DNA of 64,000 nt. Origin: Microbacterium sp. ET2. Lineage in GTDB: Bacteria > Actinomycetota > Actinomycetes > Actinomycetales > Microbacteriaceae. The notes under the pieces were generated by a model, which ran no database searches, was not told the DNA's origin, and saw only the letters and a program-made list of their open reading frames with translations. Numbering within the stretch: the stretch's first letter is position 1; every line of letters begins with the position of its first letter. The DNA lies in assembly GCF_030347395.1 (NCBI RefSeq), contig NZ_CP128170.1, forward strand, positions 1,116,001 to 1,180,000. The letters are read 5' to 3'. Below are positions 35,565 to 44,150 of this stretch, in pieces. The translations under genes and the position numbers were made by a program.

Positions 35565-36953
35565 ATGCCAGGGGGACAGAACGACAACGACGAGGCGCCC
35601 GACCGCGCCGATCCGCCGCATCCGTCCGATGCGGTGTACTCCGACGGACCCGACGAGCCTGAACTCGAGGCCGCCGACGAGGAGCTCGGCGAGCAGGCCG
35701 AGGAGATCGCTGATGGCGACCTCTCGCCCGGCGACGTCCTGCAGGGCGACCTCCTGGACGACGAGGTGATGGACAGCGGCGAGTCGGCCGACGCCCCCGA
35801 CGCGACCGGCGCCGCCGAGGACGCCCCCGACCCGGCCGAGGCCGCAGCGCCAGACGACGTCATCCGCGAGCCCGACGACGTCGAGCCCGACACCACCGAC
35901 GGCGAGGAGGGTGAGGCCCGCCGCGTGTCGGCTGAGGGTGAACCCGAGCCGATGGCCGACACCGAGGGACGCCCGAGCCCGAAGGCGGCCCTCGTCTACA
36001 ACCCGACCAAGGTCGATGCCGACGACCTGCGTGCGCGCGTCGAGCGCGCCGCGAAGGACGCCGGCTGGTCGGAGCCGCTGTTCTACGAGACCACGGTCGA
36101 CGACCTCGGCGACGACGTCACCCGCCAGGCTCTGAAGGAGGGGGTCAACGCGGTGCTCGTCGCTGGCGGCGACGGCACGGTCCGCGCCGTGGCCGAGGCG
36201 ATGACCGGCACCGGGGTTCCTCTGACGATCGTTCCGAGCGGCACCGGCAACCTCCTCGCCCGCAACCTGCTCCTCCCCCTCGACGACCCCGACGCGATGA
36301 TCCGAGCGACTTTCGACGGTGATTCGCTGGCGATGGATGTCGGCTTCGCCAGCCTCCGACGCCAGGACGGCACGGTCGACGAGCACGCGTTCGTCGTCAT
36401 GGGCGGCATGGGCCTCGACGCGGCGATGATCGCCAACACCAACCCGAAGCTGAAGAAGCAGGTCGGCTGGGTGGCCTACGTCGACGGCGTGGCACGGTCG
36501 CTTCCCGCCGCGAAGCCCTTCCGCCTGATGTATCAGCTGCCGCAGCGCCGCATCCATGCGGCACGGGTGCAGAGCGTGCTGTTCGCCAACTGCGGGTCGC
36601 TTCCGGCGGGACTGGAGCTGATCCCCGAGGCGTCGGTCGCCGACGGCAACCTCGATATCGTCTTCCTCCAGCCCAAGGGCCTTCTCGGCTGGATCTTCGT
36701 CTGGCGCCGGGTGGCGTGGGACAACAGCTTCCTCCGCCGCTTCCGGAGCGGCCGTCGCGTGATGGCGCTGCGGACGAAGGACAACGCGGTGCGCTACTCG
36801 CGCGGCCTCGGCGTGGACCTCGCGACCTCCGAGCCCCACCCCGTCCAGCTCGACGGCGACGAATTCGGTGAGGCCGCCCAGGTGCGGGTGCGGCTGGAGC
36901 CCGCCTCGCTCCTGCTCGCCCTCCCCCGCGGGCACGAGGTCGAGGGGCTCTGA
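35565..36953 (+). CDS. Diacylglycerol-kinase-type lipid kinase with long acidic N-terminus
   Basis: 462 residues. Residues 1-135 are extremely acidic (Asp/Glu/Ala/Pro), probably disordered. Then the DAGK catalytic domain: KAALVYNPTKVDADDLR, AVLVAGGDGTVRAVAEAM with GGDGT at 201-205, and VPSGTGNLLARNL, all nucleotide-binding. C-terminal domain: FANCGSLPAGLELIPEASVADGNLDIVFL. It phosphorylates a lipid such as diacylglycerol, or a related substrate as in YegS/DgkB. The acidic tail is not a normal part of the family. TAGTCT plus six bases precedes the ATG. Confidence 0.88.
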   Translation: MPGGQNDNDEAPDRADPPHPSDAVYSDGPDEPELEAADEELGEQAEEIADGDLSPGDVLQGDLLDDEVMDSGESADAPDATGAAEDAPDPAEAAAPDDVIREPDDVEPDTTDGEEGEARRVSAEGEPEPMADTEGRPSPKAALVYNPTKVDADDLRARVERAAKDAGWSEPLFYETTVDDLGDDVTRQALKEGVNAVLVAGGDGTVRAVAEAMTGTGVPLTIVPSGTGNLLARNLLLPLDDPDAMIRATFDGDSLAMDVGFASLRRQDGTVDEHAFVVMGGMGLDAAMIANTNPKLKKQVGWVAYVDGVARSLPAAKPFRLMYQLPQRRIHAARVQSVLFANCGSLPAGLELIPEASVADGNLDIVFLQPKGLLGWIFVWRRVAWDNSFLRRFRSGRRVMALRTKDNAVRYSRGLGVDLATSEPHPVQLDGDEFGEAAQVRVRLEPASLLLALPRGHEVEGL

Positions 36954-36989
36954 CGGCCCGGGGCGCCGGGCGAACGCCAGGATGGGTGC

Positions 36990-38343
36990 ATGGCTGCGCC
37001 CTCGATCGTCTGGTTCCGCGACGACCTCCGCCTCGCCGACAATCCCGCGCTGCGCGCGGCGCTCGACCGCGACGCGCCGGTCATCGGGCTGTTCGTCCTC
37101 GACGAGGACTCCCCCGGTATGCGCCCGCTCGGCGGGGCGGCGAAGTGGTGGCTCCACCACTCCCTGCGCTCCCTCGGCGAAGACCTCGCCGCCAAGGGGG
37201 CGAGTCTGGTGCTGCGGCGGGGCGCGGCATCCGATGTCCTTCCGGCTCTCGTCGCCGACACCGGTGCCGGCGCGGTGTTCTGGAACCGGCGCTACAGCCT
37301 GCCCGAACGCGACATCGACGCCGACCTGAAAGCGAACCTGCGTGTAGACGGTGTGACGGTGCAGTCGTTCGCCGCCTCGCTGCTGTTCGAGCCGTGGACG
37401 GTGAAGACGGGCGGCGGCACGCCGTTCTCGGTCTACAGCCCGTTCTGGCGGGCCTGTCTGTCGCTCCCTGCGCCGCGGGCACCGCTTCCCGAACCGCGCG
37501 AGGTGCCGGGTTTCTCGGGGCAGGTCGACTCCGACGATCTCGACGCCTGGGGGCTGCTTCCCACCGATCCCGACTGGGCGGGCGGGCTGCGCGAGCGATG
37601 GACACCGGGTGAGGCGGCGGCGAAGCGTCGACTGAAAGAGTTCATCGCGGGCGACCTCGGGGGTTACGACCGCAGCCGCGACGAGCCGGCGTCGGGATCG
37701 ACGTCGATGCTGTCGCCGCGCCTGCGCTGGGGCGAGCTGAGTCCGTACCAGATTTGGGACGCCGCGGTCGATGAGGGGAACCCCCGCCGGTTCCTCTCCG
37801 AGCTCGGGTGGCGCGAATTCGCCTGGCACACCCTCTTCCACCACCCGGACCTCGCGACGGTGAACCTCCGTCGCGAATTCGACGCCTTCCCCTGGCCACG
37901 GCTTAAGCCATCGCACCTGCGGGCTTGGCAGAAGGGTGAGACCGGGGTCGCGCTCGTCGACGCCGGCATGAAGGAGCCTGTGGGTCTCGGGCTGGATGCA
38001 CAACCGGGTGCGGATGGTGACGGCGTCTTTCCTCATCAAGAACCTCCTCATCGACTGGCGACGGGGCGAGGAGTGGTTCTGGGACTGCCTGGTCGACGCC
38101 GATGCCGCCAACAACCCGTTCAGCTGGCAGTGGGTCGCTGGGTCGGGCGCTGACGCCGCACCGTACTTCCGGGTGTTCAACCCCGAGCTGCAGGCTGAGA
38201 AGTTCGACCCGAAGCGGGCGTACATCCGCGAGTGGGCACCCGAGCACGTCTCGGGCGACGCCCCCGCGCCGATCGTCGACCTCAAGGAGTCGCGCAAGGC
38301 GGCGCTCGAGGCCTACGAGGCGGTCAAGCGCGCGCCGCGCTGA
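36990..38343 (+). pseudogene. phr: Deoxyribodipyrimidine photolyase, interrupted by a one-base frameshift
   Basis: The first frame (36990 onward) codes for a photolyase: IVWFRDDLRLADNPAL, FVLDEDS, a QTGG-less antenna domain, SPRLRWGELSPYQIWDA and FLSELGWREFAWHTLFHH. At ...DAGMKE the frame then goes wrong. The plus-one frame continues exactly: LWVSGWMHNRVRMVTASFLI, then NLLIDWRRGEEWFW, ANNPFSWQWVAGSGADAAPY and FNPELQAEKFDP, ending at 38343. The expected GAG-CTG-TGG reads GAGCCTGTGG, an extra C at 37977/37978. Restoring it gives about 450 residues, normal size, with all FAD-binding residues. Uncorrected, translation runs out at 38153 without the FAD site. CAGGAT and six bases precede ATG. Confidence 0.88.
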
Positions 38344-38351
38344 CCGGGCGT

Positions 38352-38437
38352 GTCCCGAACTCCTGCAAAATCGGTCGAAGCGATGATGATCCGGGCGGCG
38401 ATCGCGCGTTCGGTCCCGATGTGCAGGAGTTCGGGAC
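38352..38437. repeat. Long interrupted palindrome
   Basis: GTCCCGAACTCCTGCA (38352-38367) returns as a perfect 16-base inverted copy at 38422-38437. The 54-base interior has further partial pairing (ATCGG near the left, CCGAT near the right). It lies in the 142 bases between the photolyase and the reductase at 38486. It could be a terminator or a member of a dispersed palindromic family. Confidence 0.7.
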
Positions 38438-38485
38438 GATCGAGCGGCGGGAATGCCCGCACCGGCGTCTCGGTTGCCCCCACAC

Positions 38486-39127
38486 ATGACCACCATCGGA
38501 ATCATCGGCGCCGGACACATCGGCAGCCAGCTCGCACGCGCCTTCACCGGAGTCGGCTATGACGTCGTCATCGCCAATTCCCGCGGACCCGAGACCCTGA
38601 CCGATCTCGTCGACGAGGTGGGTCCGAAGCTCCGCGCCGCCACCGCGCAGGAAGCCGCCGAGGCCGCCGACATCGCCGTCGTGACGGTGCCGCTCAAGGC
38701 GATCGGCGAGATCCCCGTCGAACCCCTCGCCGGCAAGATCGTGCTCGACACGAACAACTACTACTTCGAGCGCGACGGCCACATCGAGTCGCTCGACCGC
38801 GGCGAGACCACGACCTCGCAGCTGCTCCAGGACCACCTCCCGACCTCGAAGGTCGTCAAGGCGTTCAACAACATCCTCTCCGCGCAGATCACCACCGACG
38901 GCTCGCCCGCGGGTACGCCGAACCGGCGGGCACTCGGCACCGCCAGCGACTTCCCCGACGCCATCCAGACGATCACGCACCTGTACGACGAGCTCGGCTT
39001 CGACACCGTCAGCGCCGGGCCGCTCAGCGAGTCGTGGCGTCTGGAGCGCGACCGTCCCGGTTACGGGCAGCGTCAGACCGCTGATGAGATGCGCGAGAAC
39101 CTCGCCCGCGCGAACCGTCTTCCCTGA
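38486..39127 (+). CDS. NADP/F420-type reductase (NAD(P)-binding, F420 reductase-like)
   Basis: 213 residues. Rossmann start TTIGIIGAGHIGSQLARAF, IANSRGPETL, IAVVTVPLKAIGEIPVEPL, then VLDTNNYYFERDG and SKVVKAFNNILSAQI. This is the F420:NADPH oxidoreductase-like/YrpG family. It is a distant relative of the protein at 11889. It is 17 bases upstream of an LLM oxidoreductase, repeating the reductase-LLM pairing of the 12-15 kb region. No good Shine-Dalgarno sequence was found before ATG 38486. Confidence 0.85.
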   Translation: MTTIGIIGAGHIGSQLARAFTGVGYDVVIANSRGPETLTDLVDEVGPKLRAATAQEAAEAADIAVVTVPLKAIGEIPVEPLAGKIVLDTNNYYFERDGHIESLDRGETTTSQLLQDHLPTSKVVKAFNNILSAQITTDGSPAGTPNRRALGTASDFPDAIQTITHLYDELGFDTVSAGPLSESWRLERDRPGYGQRQTADEMRENLARANRLP

Positions 39128-39144
39128 ACGGAGCACCCTTCGGT

Positions 39145-40236
39145 ATGAGCATCACCCTGTCGGTCCTCGACCTTGTGCCGGTGCGCGCCGGACAGACCAG
39201 CGCCGAGGCGGTCGCGGCATCCCTCGCCCTCGTCGAGACCGCCGAACGGCTCGGCTACGAGCGGTACTGGTTCGCCGAGCACCACAACATGCCCGCCGTC
39301 GCCTCGACCACACCCCCGGTGCTGATCGCGGCGGCCTCGGCGCGCACCTCCCGGATCCGGGTCGGCTCGGGCGGGGTGATGCTCCCCAACCACTCGCCGC
39401 TCGTCGTCGCCGAGCAGTTCGCCGCGCTCGAGGCGATCGCCCCAGGCCGGATCGATCTGGGGATCGGGCGGGCGCCCGGCAGCGATCCGGTCATCACCCA
39501 GTTGCTGCGGATGTCGGGGACCACCAGCGATGTCGAGCGCTTCCCCGACCACATCGGCGACATCCTCGCGCTCACCTCGCCCGACGGCGCGGCGATCCGC
39601 CTGACCTCGGGCACCACGTACGAGGTGCGCGCAACCCCTGCGGCGCAGAATGCGCCCGAGGTGTGGCTGCTCGGTTCGAGCGACTACTCGGCCCAGCTGG
39701 CCGCCTCGCTGGGTCTTCCCTACGTCTTCGCGAACCACTTCTCCGGCGCGGGCCTCGACCGGGCGCTGCAGCTGTACCGCGACCAGTACCGGCCGTCCGA
39801 GGCGCACCCTCGGCCGCGCACCTTCGTCACCGCGAACATCGTCGCTGCCCCGACTGCCGAGGAGGCGGAGGCGAGAGCCCTGCCGCAGCTGCGGATGATG
39901 GTGCGCCTGCGAACCAACCAGCCTCTCACCCCGCTCGAGACCGTCGAAGACGCGCAGAGCGCGGCGCCGCTCGCCCCCATGGCCGATGAGATCATGGCCG
40001 CCGCGCGCGCGACCTGGTTCGTGGGCACCGGCGACGACGTGGCCGCGGGCCTCATCGACCTCGCCGCGCGCGCGGGGGTCGACGAGGTGATGGTGTCACC
40101 GATCGCGGGTGCGTTCGCTTCGGAGCAGACGGATGCCGCGGCGGGACGCACCCAGTCGCTCGCCCTCCTCGCCGAGGCGATGGCCGCTCGCGGCGGCGAG
40201 GTGTCGGCGGAAGCTCACCCCGCGCTCGCGGGCTGA
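39145..40236 (+). CDS. LLM-class flavin-dependent oxidoreductase (LuxAB-like, short form)
   Basis: 363 residues, a full TIM barrel of the one-subunit luciferase-like family. Seen: ITLSVLDLVPVRAGQTSAEA, RYWFAEHHNMPAVASTTP, GSGGVMLPNHSPLVVAEQF, RIDLGIGRAPGSDP and VWLLGSSDYSAQLAA. It resembles the YvbT/MsnO8 group rather than the ELGV-TFGD group at 12635-14860. Co-directional with and 17 bases downstream of the reductase at 38486, which may supply reduced cofactor. Confidence 0.88.
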   Translation: MSITLSVLDLVPVRAGQTSAEAVAASLALVETAERLGYERYWFAEHHNMPAVASTTPPVLIAAASARTSRIRVGSGGVMLPNHSPLVVAEQFAALEAIAPGRIDLGIGRAPGSDPVITQLLRMSGTTSDVERFPDHIGDILALTSPDGAAIRLTSGTTYEVRATPAAQNAPEVWLLGSSDYSAQLAASLGLPYVFANHFSGAGLDRALQLYRDQYRPSEAHPRPRTFVTANIVAAPTAEEAEARALPQLRMMVRLRTNQPLTPLETVEDAQSAAPLAPMADEIMAAARATWFVGTGDDVAAGLIDLAARAGVDEVMVSPIAGAFASEQTDAAAGRTQSLALLAEAMAARGGEVSAEAHPALAG

Positions 40237-40255
40237 GCGCAGCCACGTCGCGCAC

Positions 40256-40330
40256 GCAATCTCGGAGATCGGCGCAACCTCGGCCCATCCGGGGGATGTG
40301 GGCCGGGGCTGCGCGGATCTCCGAGGTTGC
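40256..40330. repeat. 75-base imperfect hairpin between convergent genes
   Basis: GCAATCTCGGAGATC at 40256 pairs with GATCTCCGAGGTTGC ending at 40330 (one mismatch). Directly inside, GCGCAACCTCGGCCCA pairs with TGGGCCGGGGCTGCGC (two mismatches). The whole element could form a stem of over 30 pairs. It separates the ends of the LLM gene (40236) and the MMPL gene (40353), so it may act as a bidirectional terminator. Confidence 0.75.
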
Positions 40331-40352
40331 GCGGAGCCAGAGGCGTCCGCCG

Positions 40353-42542
40353 TCAGCGCCCCACCACGGCAGGAGCCTCCTTCGACGGGCCGCCCGCCTC
40401 AGCGTCGCCCGCCTCCACAGCGGCCGCCGCGCGCCGGCGCTCGACCTCCAGCGGGTCGGCGAACGCGTCCGCGCCCTGCGCGGACGCGTCGGCATCGCTG
40501 AGCTTCGGGCGACGCGGCCACCACACCCGATCGCGCAGCAGGAAGGTCAGCGCCGGCACGATGACCGTCCGCACGAGCAGGGTGTCGATGAGCACGCCGA
40601 TGCAGACGATGATGCCGATCTGCGTGAGGGTGATGAGCGGCAGCACCCCGAGGACGGCGAAGACGGCGGCCAGCAGGATGCCGGCGCTGGTGATGACGGC
40701 GCCGGTGGCGGCGAGCGCCCGGATCATCCCCTGGGTGATGCCGAGCCGGTCGGCCTCCTCCTTCGCCCGGGTGATGAGGAAGATGCTGTAGTCCACGCCG
40801 AGGGCGACGAGGAACAGGAAGCTGAACAGCAGCACGTTGTTGTCGATCGCCGGGAAGCCGAACAGCGGCGTCTGGAACAGCCACCAGCTCGCCCCGACCG
40901 CCGAGAAGAAGCTCACAACCACCGCCACCAGCAGCAGCAGCGGAGCGACGAGAGCCCGCAGCAGCACGACCAGCACGATGAAGACGAGCACCAGGATGAG
41001 CGGGATCACGAGCGCCTGATCGCGGGCCTGCGCGTCGGCGACGTCGAGCGAGCGCGCGTCGAGTCCGCCTACCAGGCCGTCTCCGGCGCCGACGTCGTCC
41101 AGCGCGGCCCGCATCGCGGTGACGGCCGCATACGCCTCCGGCGTCTCGGCGCCGGCGTCGAGCGTGACATCGATGCGCGCGAGGTCGTCGGTCTCCTCGG
41201 CGATCACTGCGGCGTCGACCCCGTCGAGGGTCTCGAGCTCTGCGACGGCCGCCTCGGCGTCATCCCGACCCACGACGACCGTGGCGGGCGAGGTGGCTCC
41301 CGCCGAGAACGCGTCGGCGATGATCTCCTGACCGACCACCGCCTCGGGCTTGTCGAGGAACCGGTCGTTCTGCGACAGACCGGTCTGCACGAAGAACACG
41401 CCCGAGGCGAGCGCGCCCAGCACGACGAATCCGCTGATCGCCACGATCGCGGGCCGGCGCGAGACGGCGCGCCCGAGCTTGCCCCAGGGGCTCCGCGAGA
41501 TGGCGTCGCGCGAACCGAACCGCGGGACATAAGGCCAGAACAGTCCTCGCCCGAACAGCACGAGGGCTGCCGGAAGCACGGCGAGCGCGAAGATCATCGC
41601 GACGACGATCCCCACGGCGCACGCGAGCCCGAGGGCGCGGTTGCCCGCGAGCTCGGCGAAGAGGAGCGTCGCAAGGGCCAGCGCGACGGTCGACCCGCTC
41701 GCGATGATCGCGGGGCGCGCTCCTCGCACCGCCCGTCTCATCGCCTCACGGCGATCTTCGTGAAGCCGCAGCTCGTCGCGGTAGCGGGCGATGAGAAGGA
41801 GGGCGTAGTTCGTGCCGGCACCGAAGACGAGCACCGAAAGGATGCCGGTGATCGACGGGTCGAGTTCGACGCCGACTGCGGCCGCGACGTTGCGTGCCAC
41901 GATGCCCGCCAGCGCGTCGGCGACACCGATCACCGTCAGCGGCACCAGCCACAGCCAGGGGCTGCGGTAGGTGATGAGGAGGAGGATCGCGACGACGATC
42001 ACAGTCGTCAGAAGCAGCGTGATGTCGGCCCCGGCGAACACCGCCGCGAGGTCGACCTCGAAGCCCTCGGGCCCGGTGAAGTACACGCGCACGTCGTCGC
42101 CGAGGTCGGCGGAGGCGACATCCCGGATCTCCTGCGCACGCTCTGACTGCGCCTCGATGCCGGTCTCGGGATCAAGCGGCACGATGACCAGTGCGACGCG
42201 TCCGTCATCCGACACCTGCGCCGGCGGCACGAACCCGTCAGGGGTGAAATCGACGAGGTCGCCGAACACATTGCCGGTGATGGTCTCCAGCTCCTCGGCG
42301 GTGAGCTCATCGCCCTCGGCCTCGAACACGAGGAACGCCGAGGTGGTGTCGGCGCTCGGGAACTCGTCGAGCAGCTCATCGACCTGCACCGACTCCGCGG
42401 AGTCGGGAAGCCCCACGGCGGGAGCGTTGTCGGACTCGCCGCCGCTTCCCCATGCGAAGAGCGCCGCCGCCGCAGCGGCAGCCAGGACAAGCACGATCCA
42501 TGAGGTCTTGGCTGCGGTGATGAAGCGCACGTACCCGGTCAT
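40353..42542 (-). CDS. MMPL-family RND transporter
   Basis: 729 residues, twelve membrane helices in two halves. The first helix (TSWIVLVLAAAAAAALFAW) is followed by a large external loop, then a five-helix block with GAGTNYALLLIARYRDELR, the conserved Asp/Tyr proton-path motif. The second half repeats this with VALGVDYSIFLITRAKEEADR. MMPL proteins export lipids, drugs or siderophores. AGGAG is eight bases before ATG 42542. It is divergent from a MarR gene with a palindrome between the two; the C-terminal tail is Ala/Asp rich. Confidence 0.9.
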   Translation of the reverse strand: MTGYVRFITAAKTSWIVLVLAAAAAAALFAWGSGGESDNAPAVGLPDSAESVQVDELLDEFPSADTTSAFLVFEAEGDELTAEELETITGNVFGDLVDFTPDGFVPPAQVSDDGRVALVIVPLDPETGIEAQSERAQEIRDVASADLGDDVRVYFTGPEGFEVDLAAVFAGADITLLLTTVIVVAILLLITYRSPWLWLVPLTVIGVADALAGIVARNVAAAVGVELDPSITGILSVLVFGAGTNYALLLIARYRDELRLHEDRREAMRRAVRGARPAIIASGSTVALALATLLFAELAGNRALGLACAVGIVVAMIFALAVLPAALVLFGRGLFWPYVPRFGSRDAISRSPWGKLGRAVSRRPAIVAISGFVVLGALASGVFFVQTGLSQNDRFLDKPEAVVGQEIIADAFSAGATSPATVVVGRDDAEAAVAELETLDGVDAAVIAEETDDLARIDVTLDAGAETPEAYAAVTAMRAALDDVGAGDGLVGGLDARSLDVADAQARDQALVIPLILVLVFIVLVVLLRALVAPLLLLVAVVVSFFSAVGASWWLFQTPLFGFPAIDNNVLLFSFLFLVALGVDYSIFLITRAKEEADRLGITQGMIRALAATGAVITSAGILLAAVFAVLGVLPLITLTQIGIIVCIGVLIDTLLVRTVIVPALTFLLRDRVWWPRRPKLSDADASAQGADAFADPLEVERRRAAAAVEAGDAEAGGPSKEAPAVVGR

Positions 42543-42576
42543 CCGTCGTCTCCTGTGTCGATCAAAGAGATGTAAT

Positions 42577-42587
42577 TAGACAGTCTA
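42577..42587. promoter_or_regulatory. Palindromic operator between MMPL and MarR genes
   Basis: TAGACAGTCTA is a perfect palindrome around a central A. A half-site-like AGACTAG follows at 42598-42604. The region is AT-rich and lies between the divergent starts (42542 and 42623). It is the likely MarR binding site. Confidence 0.65.
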
Positions 42588-42610
42588 GATATGAGGAAGA
42601 CTAGCGCAGT

Positions 42611-42623
42611 TATACTGACATGG
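42611..42623 (+). promoter_or_regulatory. Leaderless promoter of the MarR gene
   Basis: TATACT at 42611-42616 is a near-consensus minus-ten box. The GTG at 42623 begins seven bases after its last T, where transcription should start. An ATG at 42620 would lie before the expected transcription start. Confidence 0.6.
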
Positions 42624-43192
42624 TGCACGCAGCGGATGGCTCGTCAGCGCCGGCCCCCGCCGGCCCGCCTGTGTTCCGCGCACCCACGACGCTGCTGCGG
42701 GAAGTGCTCGATGTCAGCGAACTCTTCGAAGAGCGGATGCGTCGAGAGCTCACGGTCAATCCGACCGACCTCGAGGCGATGGTCCATCTGCTGACAGCCG
42801 GCCCCCTGACCCCGAGCGAGCTGGCGAAACGGCTCGGCATCTCGACGGCGTCCACGACCACCGCCGTCGACCGGCTCGTCGCCCTCGGTCACGTCACGCG
42901 CGAACCGCACCCCACCGATCGCCGCGGGGTGATGGTCGTTCCCACCGCGGGTTCCCGCACCCGCGCGCTGGGCATGCTGATGCCGATGATCCAGGACGTC
43001 GACCGCGAACTCGACGACTTCACGGCCGAGGAGCAGGAGGTCATCGCCCGCTATCTGTCACGGGTGATCGCGACCTATCGGGCTCACGCCGCCATCCCAG
43101 ACGGAGAGGACGCTGCAGATCAGGTCTCGGGCTCGCCGCTGAGGAGTCCTCGCAGCCAGTCCCGCGCCTCGACGAAGACGTCGTCGGAGTAG
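42623..43192 (+). CDS. MarR-family transcriptional regulator of the MMPL exporter
   Basis: 189 residues from GTG 42623 (ATG 42620 is in frame). Winged HTH: LEAMVHLLTAGPLTPSELAKRLGISTASTTTAVDRL and the wing VTREPHPTDRRGVMVVPTAG. The C-terminal 25 residues are Ser/Arg rich (GSPLRSPRSQSRASTKTSSE) and are translated from DNA that is antisense to the end of pheA; the overlap is 73 bases. That tail is probably not conserved. Divergent from the MMPL gene, so probably its repressor and its own. Confidence 0.87.
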   Translation: MHAADGSSAPAPAGPPVFRAPTTLLREVLDVSELFEERMRRELTVNPTDLEAMVHLLTAGPLTPSELAKRLGISTASTTTAVDRLVALGHVTREPHPTDRRGVMVVPTAGSRTRALGMLMPMIQDVDRELDDFTAEEQEVIARYLSRVIATYRAHAAIPDGEDAADQVSGSPLRSPRSQSRASTKTSSE

Positions 43193-44094
43193 CGATCGGG
43201 GTAGCGCACCACCGCTCGGTCGGCCCGCGGGTAGGAGCCGAGGAAGATCACCTTCGGGCTGAAGCGGCGAAGGCCCAGCAGTGCATCGGCCATGCGCTCG
43301 TCGTGCACGTGCCCGTCGGCGTCGATGACGAAGCGGTAGCGGCCGAGCTCGTCGCCGATGGGACGTGAGGCGAGAAGCGAGAGATTGATCCCGCGGGTGG
43401 CGAACTGCTCGAGCATCTCCAGCAGGGCTCCTGGATGGTCATCGGGCAGTTCGACGATGAGCGACGTCTTGTCGGCGCCCGTCGGCTCGGCCGGCGCGAC
43501 GGTCTTGCCGACGAGGACGAAGCGGGTGACCGCGTTGAGGTTGTCGCCGATCTTCTCCGCGAGCAGCTCGAGGTCGTGGTGCTCGAGGATCCCCGGCGGC
43601 GCGATCGCGGCATCCGCATCGCTGGTGCCGTCCAAGAGGCCGAGGGCGCTGGCGACGTTGCTGGATGCCGGGATGTGCGCGTGGGCGGGAAGGGTTCGCG
43701 TGAGCCACTGCAGGCACTGGGCGTACGCCACCGGGTGCGCCGCCACAAGAGAGACGTCGTCGAGCCGCACTCCTCGACGCCCGACGAGCACGAAGTCGAC
43801 CGGCACCAGGTACTCGCCGATGATGCGCAGGCCTGGAACAGTGGCGAGTGCGTCCTGCGCGGTCGACACGCCCCCGTCGACGGAGTTCTCGATCGCGATC
43901 ATCGCCGCGTGCGCGCGTCCTTCGATGACATCGGAGAGCGCCTCGCCGACGTTGTGCACGGGCCGCCAGATCTGTCCGCGCGCCTCGGGGACCTGGGCGA
44001 GCGCCGCCTCGGTGAAGGTGCCGGCGGGGCCGAGAAAACTGTAGGTCCGGCGGGTGGGAACGGATGCCTCGGGCCCGGCGGCGTCGGAAGTCAC
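43120..44094 (-). CDS. pheA: Prephenate dehydratase with ACT domain
   Basis: 324 residues. The catalytic domain has YSFLGPAGTFTEAAL, IAIENSVDGGVSTAQDAL, ASNVASALGLLDG and the active-site TRF in NAVTRFVLVG. The ACT domain follows with KTSLIVELPDDHPGALLEML and INLSLLASRPIGDELGRYRFVID. It converts prephenate to phenylpyruvate in phenylalanine synthesis. In most members the phenylalanine-binding motif reads ESRP; here it is ASRP, so feedback control may be altered. GTG 44094 has TAGGCT seven bases upstream (leaderless type). ATG 44112 is an alternative. Confidence 0.93.
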   Translation of the reverse strand: MTSDAAGPEASVPTRRTYSFLGPAGTFTEAALAQVPEARGQIWRPVHNVGEALSDVIEGRAHAAMIAIENSVDGGVSTAQDALATVPGLRIIGEYLVPVDFVLVGRRGVRLDDVSLVAAHPVAYAQCLQWLTRTLPAHAHIPASSNVASALGLLDGTSDADAAIAPPGILEHHDLELLAEKIGDNLNAVTRFVLVGKTVAPAEPTGADKTSLIVELPDDHPGALLEMLEQFATRGINLSLLASRPIGDELGRYRFVIDADGHVHDERMADALLGLRRFSPKVIFLGSYPRADRAVVRYPDRYSDDVFVEARDWLRGLLSGEPET

Positions 44095-44150
44095 GGCGTT
44101 CAGCCTAGCCATCCGGCAGGTCAACCGTGCGGCGGGTGGCCCGCTCGGGG

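Noticed and set aside
35565-35970. Acidic N-terminus as a frame error
   Set aside because: The frame is continuous and begins at an ATG with a fitting leaderless promoter, so it was kept as part of the kinase.
35517-38297. 926-residue open frame on the minus strand
   Set aside because: It crosses three plus-strand genes (lipid kinase, photolyase) antisense; no domain or signal was seen. High-GC third-position bias produces such frames.
40296-42146. 616-residue open frame on the plus strand
   Set aside because: Antisense to the MMPL transporter gene, made of His/Gln/Arg/Glu-rich sequence without motifs.
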